Shown here: piece after piece, positions 1 through 6,608 of the stretch
How the letters are laid out: each line of letters begins with the position of its first letter
How positions within the stretch are numbered: position 1 is the first letter of the stretch
Assembly: GCA_035711845.1 (NCBI GenBank)
Contig: DASTBU010000160.1
Span: forward strand, 1 to 11,813
DNA: 11,813 nt
Direction of reading: 5' to 3'
Origin: DASTBU01 sp035711845
Lineage (GTDB): Bacteria; Acidobacteriota; Vicinamibacteria; Vicinamibacterales; 2-12-FULL-66-21
Position numbers and translations under genes: made by a program
The notes under the pieces: model-generated
The model's input: only the letters and a program-made list of their open reading frames with translations
Databases searched by the model: none
Told to the model about the DNA's origin: nothing

Positions 1-1
1 G

Positions 2-217
2 ACCGACCGTCCCTCCAGTCGGCCCGACGTACTCCGACTGAGGGCGAATCAAGTGGTCGTCGGCATGCTGCTCGATCACGTGCGCACACCAGCCTGCGGC
101 CTCCGCGTGCTCGAGGAGGTGAAGAGGGGACGCAACCTCGAGACACACGTCGAGTTCTCTACGACGCTCGTGCCCGCGCGCGGCGGAAGTTTTGCTGGAC
201 ACGGGTGTATTCGGCAC
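2..217 (-). CDS. Possible partial small protein, function unknown (runs off left edge)
   Basis: A minus-strand reading frame stays open from a GTG at 217 to the window edge, giving 72 visible residues without a stop. An AGGAG lies 8 bases upstream of this GTG, which is good ribosome-binding spacing, and the frame begins 30 bases after the cupredoxin stop, so it could be the next gene of the same transcript. Codon third positions are mostly G or C. The visible peptide is soluble, rich in His, Glu and Ala, with no signal peptide or recognisable motif; near the middle it reads SPLHLLEHAEAAGWC. I do not recognise a family. A chance open frame in GC-rich DNA remains possible. Confidence 0.35.
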   Translation of the reverse strand, partial: MPNTPVSSKTSAARGHERRRELDVCLEVASPLHLLEHAEAAGWCAHVIEQHADDHLIRPQSEYVGPTGGTVG

Positions 218-247
218 GCCTGCCACTCCTGAGCGTCGTCGCCTGCG

Positions 248-835
248 TCAACCGACGACGACGCGACCGGTCATCTTGGGATGAAGCGAGCAGAAGTACC
301 CGTATGTCCCAGGCGTATCGAATTGTTGCGAGAACCGCCCATCGGTGTCGAGCACAGGGGACTTGAACCGCTGCTCGGTGCTGACGATAGTGTGCGGCAC
401 GTCATCGTGATTCGTCCAGGTGACCGTCGTACCGACGGACACGGATGCCGTCGCCGGCGAGAAGCTGAAATTGGCCACGACAACGTCCTGGGCGCGCGCC
501 ATGTCCATCTCGGCGTCGAGTGGCAGGTCGGTGATCGCGATCGGGTGATTAACGCCGTGAATCGACAGCTGAGTAAGCCCGAGCACCTTCCGCAGGCGGT
601 CGTCGGCTACTTTCATCGGGCCCGGCGAGGCCGCCGCGCCCGGCGCGGGCTGCGGGAAGGCGGTCGACATGGCCGTGTGAAACGTGACGTGGCCTTCCAC
701 CTTCTGCATGACCTGATGAATGTGACGGTTGAGGACCGACACGGAGCCAAACCGCCGTCGATCGAGGTCGTTCTCGTCTTCTGTTCGTGCCACAGCGCCC
801 TCCGCGTCGGCGCGGGAAATCGCGCCTCTGGTCAT
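248..835 (-). CDS. Cupredoxin (plastocyanin/amicyanin-like blue copper protein) with atypical N-terminus
   Basis: The last ~80 of 195 residues form a type 1 copper domain: a beta strand with FSFSP, a TVTWTNHDDVPHT segment giving His148, and the C-terminal loop YFCSLHPKMTG giving Cys182, His185 and Met188, the classical Cys-His-Met set plus an upstream His. Family members carry electrons in the periplasm or at the membrane. The first ~110 residues are not cupredoxin and I do not recognise them; there is no hydrophobic signal peptide, unusual for an exported copper protein. The ATG at 835 lies directly after the -10-like GTCTGT of an ECF-type promoter, so transcription would start inside this frame; the real start may be further in (Met43 at 709 or Met56 at 670), or the 5' end may be rearranged. 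It diverges from an ECF sigma relic, suggesting it belonged to that regulon. Confidence 0.8.
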   Translation of the reverse strand: MTRGAISRADAEGAVARTEDENDLDRRRFGSVSVLNRHIHQVMQKVEGHVTFHTAMSTAFPQPAPGAAASPGPMKVADDRLRKVLGLTQLSIHGVNHPIAITDLPLDAEMDMARAQDVVVANFSFSPATASVSVGTTVTWTNHDDVPHTIVSTEQRFKSPVLDTDGRFSQQFDTPGTYGYFCSLHPKMTGRVVVG

Positions 836-864
836 ACAGACCCCTGCGACGCGGGAGTTATTCC
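836..864 (-). promoter_or_regulatory. ECF-type promoter-like element facing the cupredoxin gene
   Basis: Read on the minus strand, GGAATAA (864-858) is followed by a 16-base spacer and GTCTGT (841-836). GGAA-type -35 boxes with a short GTC-type -10 about 16 bases on are typical of ECF sigma promoters. It shares its -35 palindrome with an identically spaced element facing the other way, in front of a sigma-factor relic. The predicted transcript start (about 829) falls inside the longest cupredoxin frame. Function is inferred from sequence only. Confidence 0.5.
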
Positions 865-872
865 CGGAATAA
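858..872. repeat. Palindrome TTATTCC-C-GGAATAA between divergent genes
   Basis: A perfect 7-base inverted repeat with a single central C. Each arm is the -35-like GGAATAA of one of two divergent promoter elements, so the symmetry may simply reflect two back-to-back -35 boxes. It could instead, or also, be an operator for a dimeric regulator. Confidence 0.6.
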
Positions 873-894
873 AACCGGTCTGTCGGTTGTCTTT
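866..894 (+). promoter_or_regulatory. ECF-type promoter-like element facing the sigma/anti-sigma relic
   Basis: GGAATAA (866-872), a 16-base spacer, then GTCTTT (889-894). It matches the minus-strand element in -35, spacer length and the GTCT core, and lies 12 bases before the ATG of the sigma relic at 907. ECF sigma genes commonly autoregulate from promoters of this form, which fits the relic behind it. Confidence 0.5.
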
Positions 895-906
895 GGAAAA
901 GGGTCG

Positions 907-1256
907 ATGCCTTCGCGAGCCTTCGAGGACACCGTTCTGACGCACCTGGACGCAGCGTTCAACTGCGCTCGGTGGCTCACGAAGAACGACGCGGACGGTC
1001 GGGTTTCCGCTGTCGGAGGCCGCCTCGATTACATCAGCGGGCGGCCGGTGGCCGCGCTCGTGTACCGGCGCCGAGAGCACGCGATCAACCTGTTCGTCTC
1101 ACCGGCGGACGATGGTGCGACCGCCCGGGCCTTTGTCGATCGGTACGGGGATTCAACGTTCATCACTGGGTCCGCAACGGCATGTCGCTCTGGGCGGTCT
1201 CCGACTTGAATGATGCCGAGCTGAGCGATTTCGTTCGCCGCGTGCAGACAGCGTAA
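907..1256 (+). pseudogene. Fused relic: ECF sigma factor N-terminus joined to anti-sigma factor C-terminus, with frameshift
   Basis: From the ATG at 907 (purine-rich GGAAAAGGG just upstream) the first ~31 residues resemble the start of region 2 of ECF sigma factors: FEDTVLTHLDAAFNCARWL followed by TKNDAD. At about 1000-1010 the frame passes directly into the C-terminal part of a transmembrane anti-sigma factor: GGRLDYISGRPVAALVYRRR, then HAINLFV. Near 1145 the frame breaks, and the anti-sigma tail continues in another frame as FNVHHWVRNGMSLWAVSDLN, ending at the TAA at 1254-1256. Missing are the rest of sigma region 2, all of region 4, and the anti-sigma zinc-binding N-terminus and membrane span. 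The simplest reading is one deletion across an adjacent sigma/anti-sigma pair plus a later indel. The product cannot work as either protein. Family assignment is from remembered motifs. Confidence 0.75.
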
Positions 1257-1318
1257 GAGCAGCTCGCGTCCGTCGGTGGACGGGCGGACCACCACCGCAG
1301 GGCGGATTGGAGGAGTTC

Positions 1319-1456
1319 ATGTTGTCTTTCGAAACCGTCGTGCCAGTGTCGCCGGCGAACCGTATCGAGGCCCGAAGGGCGCAGGGCAGATGCGTTGCCG
1401 GCAATCGCGCAGACAGCGGGGCGTTACATGGTGCAGTTCGACGTGCGCCTGACTAA
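1319..1456 (+). CDS. Small ORF with strong ribosome-binding site, unknown; possibly the start of a lost gene
   Basis: GGAGGAG (1309-1315) lies 3 bases before an ATG that opens a 45-residue frame beginning MLSFETVVPVSPANRIE. The spacing is somewhat short but the site is one of the clearest in the window. The peptide has no hydrophobic segment or known motif, and its stop overlaps the convergent stop of the multiheme cytochrome gene. It sits 62 bases after the anti-sigma relic, where a third gene of that operon would be expected, so it may be the truncated beginning of such a gene. Coding status is uncertain. Confidence 0.25.
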   Translation: MLSFETVVPVSPANRIEARRAQGRCVAGNRADSGALHGAVRRAPD

Positions 1457-3132
1457 CGGATCGTGACCATTGCCGACGCGAGCACGTGCGACGTGCCGCT
1501 CGCCATCTCGTCGTACCAGTTCACGAAACGGCGGGTTTCCATCGCGTCGTACGCGCGCAGATTCTGCGCCCAGCGATAGGAGATCGGCTGGTACCGGAGT
1601 TCGGCGACCACCTCGAAGGGACCGGTCCGTCCGGAGGGGTTGACCAGGTACCGCACGCGGTCAGACCCGGCGGTGAAATCCGGATCGTTCTGTGCAGCTC
1701 CGCGCACGGCAATGTCGGGCACAGCTGTCGCCTTGTCGAAGCCGCGCGGCAGGAGGCGGTTGTCTTTGATGTATCCGGTCCCGCGCAGGAGTCCTGTCGT
1801 GACGTTCCCGTTGACATCGTGCATGACGGATTCGTACACCAGCACCTGATCCGCGCTGCGAATCTCCGTGTGGTGCGGTTCGAACCGTGCCGCGTCGACA
1901 TCGTTGTCATTCGCGCGGATCGCCCCCGAGGGTTCAATCGCGCCGGATTCGAATATCACCTGGCCGTTTCGGTCACGGACGGTGACGTGCAGCCACGCCC
2001 GGCGCGACGGGTATGCTGTCGGCAGCTTGTGTCCCGTCAGGTTGCGCACCATGACGTCGATCGCAAGCTGGCCCGAGTCGCCGTCCGCGCGGGCAATCGT
2101 GAGCGATGCGGTCTGCTGCTGCAGCTGTGCAATCGTTGCACCTGCTGCCGCCTCGAGCTCCTGCGGCAGCGCTTCCACGCCCAACTCGGCCCGGTAGCGG
2201 GTGAGCATGCGGAGCACGAAGAAGTTGCCGCCGAGGAACGTGTGTCGCCTCACACCGGTCCGTTCCTCGCCCAGCACGGAGGCGATGCGCGTCGGCTGTG
2301 CGATCTCCGGCATGTGGCACGATTGGCAGCTCTGTTCCTGCCTGAACGCGCTGTGCTGCCATTCGAGATAGGGCACCTGCTCCGGCAGTTGCGCCAACAC
2401 CTCGCCCTTCGGACCGAGAGCCTGGGTGTACAGCGTGTGGCAGGTGGCGCACACCTCCGATTCGCGGAGGTGCGTCGCCTCGGCCGGCGTCATGCCGGTC
2501 GCCGACCGCATGATCGTTTGACGGCCAGGGTCCACCTCGTACGGACCGAACATCCGCCGTGTTCCGTCAGCCATGGGCTGCGCCAGGACGAAACCGCCGT
2601 TGAAGCTCTCGCGCGTGCCGAGGCGTTCGGCGCCGATCTGATGACACACCGAGCACGACACACCGTCGGCGGCCAGCCGATCGTCTTCGGCCGTGCTCGC
2701 CCCAATGGGCAGGTGCGAAAAAATCCGGCCATGCCGGTTGGCGGCGCGAGCTTTCGTGCGCGACATCGGCATATGGCAGATCGCGCACTCGTCCTCGATC
2801 TCCTCGGCGGCGTCCGGATGATCCATGATTTCGCGCCGCACGGCGGCCTGCCAGTACGGGTCGCGCGAGGAATTCGCCATCATCGAGGCGCGCCACGACA
2901 CGCCAATGGAGACGTCTTCGCCGGCTGGCGTGGTCAGCCCGTTGTGGCAGGCTCCGCATTCGTGGGACGTGGCGAACATGGTGCCGGGATGCCCTGCGGG
3001 CAACCTCACCGCAGGCCTCGCCACCTGCGGGCTGGCGGCCTCGGGCAGCGTGAAGAACAGCGCACCCAACCACAATGCCATCACGGCTGGGAGTAGCGCT
3101 CGCGGCCTGCGCATTCCGCTTCGCATCCTCAT
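1453..3132 (-). CDS. Five-heme c-type cytochrome (cytochrome c554-like) with C-terminal beta domain
   Basis: A 559-residue protein starting at MRMRSGMRRP, with a basic n-region and hydrophobic stretch (about residues 12-30) as a Sec signal peptide. Five CXXCH haem-attachment motifs follow: CGACH (59-63), CAICH (116-120), CSVCH (160-164), CATCH (228-232) and CQSCH (269-273). Several other His residues could be distal ligands. From about 340 the protein is haem-free and beta-rich, with NLTGHKLPTAYPSRRAWLHV near 364-383, an arrangement I associate with multihaem cytochromes of Acidobacteria and relatives. The ATG overlaps the TGA of the upstream cytochrome-barrel gene (ATGA), indicating translational coupling; the longer frame reaching to 3666 overlaps that gene and is rejected. 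Probable role: periplasmic or surface electron transfer; substrate unknown. Confidence 0.85.
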   Translation of the reverse strand: MRMRSGMRRPRALLPAVMALWLGALFFTLPEAASPQVARPAVRLPAGHPGTMFATSHECGACHNGLTTPAGEDVSIGVSWRASMMANSSRDPYWQAAVRREIMDHPDAAEEIEDECAICHMPMSRTKARAANRHGRIFSHLPIGASTAEDDRLAADGVSCSVCHQIGAERLGTRESFNGGFVLAQPMADGTRRMFGPYEVDPGRQTIMRSATGMTPAEATHLRESEVCATCHTLYTQALGPKGEVLAQLPEQVPYLEWQHSAFRQEQSCQSCHMPEIAQPTRIASVLGEERTGVRRHTFLGGNFFVLRMLTRYRAELGVEALPQELEAAAGATIAQLQQQTASLTIARADGDSGQLAIDVMVRNLTGHKLPTAYPSRRAWLHVTVRDRNGQVIFESGAIEPSGAIRANDNDVDAARFEPHHTEIRSADQVLVYESVMHDVNGNVTTGLLRGTGYIKDNRLLPRGFDKATAVPDIAVRGAAQNDPDFTAGSDRVRYLVNPSGRTGPFEVVAELRYQPISYRWAQNLRAYDAMETRRFVNWYDEMASGTSHVLASAMVTIR

Positions 3133-4238
3133 CGCCACCCGTCCAGCAGTCCGCCGTCGAACCAGTCCCACAGGAAATACGTGATCACCTGCGTACTGCC
3201 CCCAGCGCGTTTGTTGACCGGGACGCGCACGCCCACGTTGACCATGATGTGTTGCCGTCGGTTCAGCGTCACCTGCATCTGCGGCACGACATCCCACTGT
3301 ACCGTCGCCCCCTCCTCGAAATCGCGCGCGGCGAGCCATTCGACCATCGACGACCACGATCGCCCGAATCGGCCCTGGGTGAATGTCTTGCCGATCGCGA
3401 CACGCCAGAACGCCTCGCGACCGGCGCGATCCGTATCGAAGGGAAGCTCGAGTCCGGCCTGCGCCTGCACGAAGCTGTCGGCAGGCAGGAGCTGGCCGAA
3501 GGCCACGAACGGTTCGAACATCGTGACGCCGCTGCCCAGCCCCACGCTTTCTTTCCCTGTCGGAAAAATCAGCTCTCCCGCGGCGCTCACAATGTGACCG
3601 CGTTCGAGGCTGTGCGCCAGCACGTGCTTCACCGCGAACGCCACATCGCCGAGCCCGCGATTCCATCCGTCGGCATGGCCTTCCTGCGCCACGAGCGGGA
3701 CCACGATCTCATACTGCGAGCGGGCGCCGAGACGTTGTTCGTACAGCAGTTCGTTGCCAACCTCGCCACGGCCGGTGGCGCTCACGGTCGTCGTCAACAC
3801 CGCTTCGTTCTCGGGGAACGCCTTCTCGGTCACAAGTGGCCGGGGCATGTTCAGTTCGCCCCTCGGCCATGCAGGGCTACCGCAGAAGCCGCGGATGTAG
3901 TCGAGCACCCGCTGCAGTTCGTCGTCGGTCATCGCATCGCCGAACGCCGGCATTCGCCGATCGAACGCACGTGCTGGTCCTCCATCGTGCGAGACGGCCA
4001 TCCAGTCCGCGTCGGGTTCGACAGTCGAGAACGAGCAGTCGGTGAAATCCGGAACGGCCGTGCCGAATCCGAGCAGCGTCGGCGTGGTCCCGCGACCATC
4101 GGCGGCGTGGCAGGCCGCACAGGCAGCCTTGTACAGTTCGGCGCCGCTCTTGACTGACGCCGTCTGCGCGGCAGAGGATGTGGCTCCGGCGGCGAGAGAG
4201 AGGATCAGAATCGCAGCACAGCGCAGGGTGACCTCCAA
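3129..4238 (-). CDS. Monoheme cytochrome c fused to outer-membrane beta-barrel-like domain
   Basis: From a TTG at 4238 the protein has 369 residues: a compact signal peptide (hydrophobic LRCAAILILSLAAGA ending near SSAAQ), a class I cytochrome c domain with CAACH (residues 40-44) and an MPAF motif giving the distal Met96, then about 240 residues of alternating beta strands. That part contains GLGDVAFAVKHVL and GELIFPTGKESVGLGSG, like the transporter/phenol-degradation (MetA-type) outer-membrane barrels, and ends in an aromatic strand (YFLWDWF). TTG is preferred because GGAAG lies 7 bases upstream and the result is a normal signal peptide; an in-frame GTG at 4316 would add 26 unusual Arg-rich residues without a clear ribosome site. 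The stop overlaps the start of the five-haem gene, so the two are likely partners. The barrel reading is inferred from pattern, not structure. Confidence 0.8.
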   Translation of the reverse strand: MEVTLRCAAILILSLAAGATSSAAQTASVKSGAELYKAACAACHAADGRGTTPTLLGFGTAVPDFTDCSFSTVEPDADWMAVSHDGGPARAFDRRMPAFGDAMTDDELQRVLDYIRGFCGSPAWPRGELNMPRPLVTEKAFPENEAVLTTTVSATGRGEVGNELLYEQRLGARSQYEIVVPLVAQEGHADGWNRGLGDVAFAVKHVLAHSLERGHIVSAAGELIFPTGKESVGLGSGVTMFEPFVAFGQLLPADSFVQAQAGLELPFDTDRAGREAFWRVAIGKTFTQGRFGRSWSSMVEWLAARDFEEGATVQWDVVPQMQVTLNRRQHIMVNVGVRVPVNKRAGGSTQVITYFLWDWFDGGLLDGWR

Positions 4239-4260
4239 AGCACGTCTTCCACGGCGCAGT

Positions 4261-4266
4261 ACTATA
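4261..4266 (-). promoter_or_regulatory. Possible -10 element upstream of the cytochrome-barrel gene
   Basis: TATAGT on the minus strand matches five of six bases of the TATAAT consensus and lies 22 bases before the proposed TTG start, inside the 171-base gap after the porin gene. No good -35 is visible at 16-18 bases. If real, transcription would begin downstream of the alternative GTG start, supporting TTG. Confidence 0.3.
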
Positions 4267-4409
4267 CGCAATGCCCTGGGTTCATGCGACGGATATGCAC
4301 TTTGTATGGCGACCACAGCAACGACGCAGACCGCCGGCTCACCACCCGCAGCCTGGGCGGCGACGCTCCGACAGGCGTTGGACTCGATCGAGCGCGCGTG
4401 AGCGGGTCC

Positions 4410-5507
4410 CTACGGCACCGCCCCCGCGCGCTTCAAGGTGTTCAGCACGTTCCAGGTCAGGATCAGATCGACGCGCACGTCGTTGGTCGACGTGAGGGGC
4501 GGCGAGATCTCCTTTTGCACGAACCACGACGCGCTGAGATCCAGCGGCAGCGGGAACGATCCCGTCGTGAACACGCGATTGCCGGCGCCGTACGCGTCGC
4601 CGTTCAGGAGGCCGAAGACCGGATCCACGTTAGCATACCCCGCCTGCACCCTGACGCCTGCAACCTGCTTCTCGCCGCTGAACGCGAATGCGGTCTGGTG
4701 CGATCCGCCGCGCAGCCGGACGCCGTATTCGCCCGCCACGGTGTCGACCAACGGCTGATCGACGCGCCACGCCGCGCCCTGGCGCAGCACGCCATCGTCA
4801 GCGATCACGGAATAGTCCGTCGACAGCGTGAGCCTGGGGAGGACCTGCTTCGACGCGATCAGCTGCCAGTAGTTCTGGCGCGAGAACGCGCCCGTGCGGT
4901 CGAAGACGAACGGCGTGTCGAGATAGCCCACGTAGCCGACGCTGACCGTGATGTCGTCGAAGAACGCCTCACGCGGACGCCGCACGCTCACGCGGCCGGC
5001 GGTGAGATAGGCGTCGTTGTCGTGCGTCGTGATCTCCGTCGATTGTCCGCGGGTGGAGTCCACGCTGCCGTACTGCAGCTCGATACCCTTCCACGGCTCC
5101 GCCTCGACCGACAACTGTTTGAGGTAGATCTTCGCGGTACCGTCGCCGGTGCCGATGCCGGTCGAGTTCCATCCGCTGTCGAACGCGTTTCCCGTGAACA
5201 GGCCGGCGTGCACGCGGTAGCGGCCAGCCTCGTCGATCTTGAAGCGTGCGCGGATCTGCACCTGGGCCTGCATGCGGTTCTGCTGTGTCCGATCGCGAGC
5301 GCCCTCGATGTAGTTGTAGCGCGTGCGGACGGTGAAGGTCCGCGCGTCCAGCCATCGCGCCAGCGGATGCGTGGCGCCGCTGCCCGGCGCCTGCGCTGCG
5401 GGGGCGGGCTGCGCAGGCGTCCGGTCCTGAGCGGAAGTGGGCGGGACGACCTGCACCGCCATAAGCGCTATCAGCGCGGCGAAATGTGATGCGCGGGTGG
5501 CGGACAT
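4410..5507 (-). CDS. Outer-membrane beta-barrel (porin-like) protein
   Basis: A 365-residue protein with a clear Sec signal peptide (MSATRASHFAALIALMAVQV, cleavage near TSAQ), a Pro/Ala-rich linker, then many alternating hydrophobic/polar strands of barrel type: FTVRTRYNYIEG, VQIRARFKI, YRVHAGLFTG, ITVSVGYVGYL, VRVQAGYANVD and a C-terminal strand VDLILTWNVL. There are no CXXCH motifs and no plug domain. A GGAG 7 bases before the ATG supports the start. It lies 29 bases downstream of the decayed quinoprotein dehydrogenase and upstream of two haem proteins, which suggests a porin or scaffold for the same pathway. No specific substrate can be read from the sequence. Confidence 0.75.
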   Translation of the reverse strand: MSATRASHFAALIALMAVQVVPPTSAQDRTPAQPAPAAQAPGSGATHPLARWLDARTFTVRTRYNYIEGARDRTQQNRMQAQVQIRARFKIDEAGRYRVHAGLFTGNAFDSGWNSTGIGTGDGTAKIYLKQLSVEAEPWKGIELQYGSVDSTRGQSTEITTHDNDAYLTAGRVSVRRPREAFFDDITVSVGYVGYLDTPFVFDRTGAFSRQNYWQLIASKQVLPRLTLSTDYSVIADDGVLRQGAAWRVDQPLVDTVAGEYGVRLRGGSHQTAFAFSGEKQVAGVRVQAGYANVDPVFGLLNGDAYGAGNRVFTTGSFPLPLDLSASWFVQKEISPPLTSTNDVRVDLILTWNVLNTLKRAGAVP

Positions 5508-5536
5508 GCCACAGCTCCCTTGTGAGACAGGCGGCG

Positions 5537-6315
5537 TTACTGAGACGCCTTGCGCGTCACGCGAAAGATAGTGCCGTTAGCATCATCGCTCACCAGCAGC
5601 GCACCGTCCCTGGTGACCGCGAGTCCCGCCGGTCGCCCCCACACCGTGTTGTCGTCCATCACGAACCCAGTCATGAAGTCTTCATACTCGCCGGTTGGCG
5701 TCCCGTTGTTCATGCGGACGCGAATCACTTTGTAGCCGGTCATTTCGGGTCGGCTGTGAGAGCCGTGCAGCGCGACGAACGCATCACCACGGTATTCGGG
5801 AGGAAAGCGTCCCCGTCGTAGAACGCGGCGCTCAACGCCGAGGAGTGCGCCTGGATCAGCACCTCCGGCATGCGCACCTCACCTTTCGGGACGCTTTCCC
5901 TTCAGTGCGGGATCCTCTCTGTCGCCGAGGTAATACCATGGCCAACCGGTGCCGCTCTCGGACAGAAAGACATCGCCATTCGGCGCAATGCGCAGGGTGC
6001 GCGGCATTTCGAATCCGCTGGCGAACACCTGCACTGCGAAGCCGTCGGGCAATTTCGGGAGCGCACCCTTCGGCGCTTCGACCACCTCACGATCTTCGCG
6101 ATCGATCCCTCAGGATCCTTACCGGTCGCGGGCGGAGGCAGATCGGAAGGTCTTATGTGACGGCGCACGCCGGGAGCATCGGACTTCCACCCGCCGAAGG
6201 CGGCAGCACCGGTGAGGGCTTGGGGAGTCTGTGCCGACGACGGCGAAACCAGACAGGCTGGCGGAACAGATATGAACAAAGCGGTGAGTGTCCGGGTGTG
6301 CTTGTGCTTCTGCAT
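5537..6315 (-). pseudogene. Decayed sorbosone dehydrogenase-like (PQQ beta-propeller) gene
   Basis: Pieces of one protein lie in order in different frames. The ATG at 6315 (GGAGA 8 bases upstream) opens a signal peptide (MQKHKHTRTLTALFIS) and the family-typical GGWKSDAPGVRRHIRPSDLP. After a frame break near 6084-6092 comes KGALPKLPDGFAVQVFASGF and APNGDVFLSES, which runs straight into GTGWPWYYLGDREDPALKG, a segment normally about 200 residues further on: most of the propeller has been deleted (junction ~5945-5960). Further breaks occur at 5879 (stop after KRPER) and about 5804-5810. The end is the conserved TGYKVIRVRM, then WGRPAGLAV and LLVSDDANGTIFRV. Intact relatives are periplasmic quinoproteins oxidising aldoses or aldehydes and passing electrons to cytochromes. 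With the propeller core missing it cannot be functional. It heads the porin/cytochrome cluster. Confidence 0.85.
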
Positions 6316-6608
6316 TGGGACTTTCTCCGTTGCGGTCATCATCGCGATCCATCCGCGCGGCAACGGATCGTCCCGAGCAGCACTACCAGGCACGCCAGAG
6401 CTCTGATCGGCTCGCACAGTACGGGCGCGTCGCCCGGTGCACGACACGCAAGAAACGCTCCACTTCTACAAGCCGTATCATTGCACCGCCGAACTGGATG
6501 CACCAGGTCGGCGACGTAGCCCCACCATCCGTCAGCCTCTCATAGCAGGCTCCGGAATCCGCCCAGCGCACGACTTCTAATCACCGATTCAGTGGGGCTG
6601 CAGCGAGA
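6316..6608. other. Intergenic stretch without recognised features
   Basis: Between the start of the dehydrogenase relic and the stop of the arginase-fold gene. Short open frames exist on both strands but have no convincing ribosome sites or family motifs. No clear terminator or repeat was seen. It would have to hold the promoter for the electron-transfer cluster, but none is recognisable. Confidence 0.4.

Noticed and set aside
1359..1390. Short inverted repeat around GCCC-GAA-GGGC considered as a terminator beyond the five-haem gene
   Set aside because: Only 4-base arms and no T-run on either strand.
1486..3096. 536-residue plus-strand open frame opposite the five-haem cytochrome
   Set aside because: Mirror of a real GC-rich gene; the minus strand shows five CXXCH motifs and a signal peptide, while this frame has no motif and an Arg/His-rich composition.
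3133..3666. 178-residue upstream extension of the five-haem cytochrome frame
   Set aside because: Overlaps the cytochrome-barrel gene out of frame and would bury the signal peptide; the ATGA overlap start is far more natural.
3075..4157. 360-residue plus-strand open frame opposite the cytochrome-barrel gene
   Set aside because: Shadow of the minus-strand gene, with composition typical of antisense translation and no domain.
4284..5489. 401-residue plus-strand open frame opposite the porin-like gene
   Set aside because: The minus strand has a signal peptide, ribosome site and barrel strands; the plus frame is an Arg-rich artefact.
5902..6447. 181-residue minus-strand frame across the start of the dehydrogenase relic
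   Set aside because: Only residues 45 to about 120 match the sorbosone dehydrogenase family; the rest is upstream leader or out-of-frame translation after the frameshift, so it is described as part of the pseudogene.
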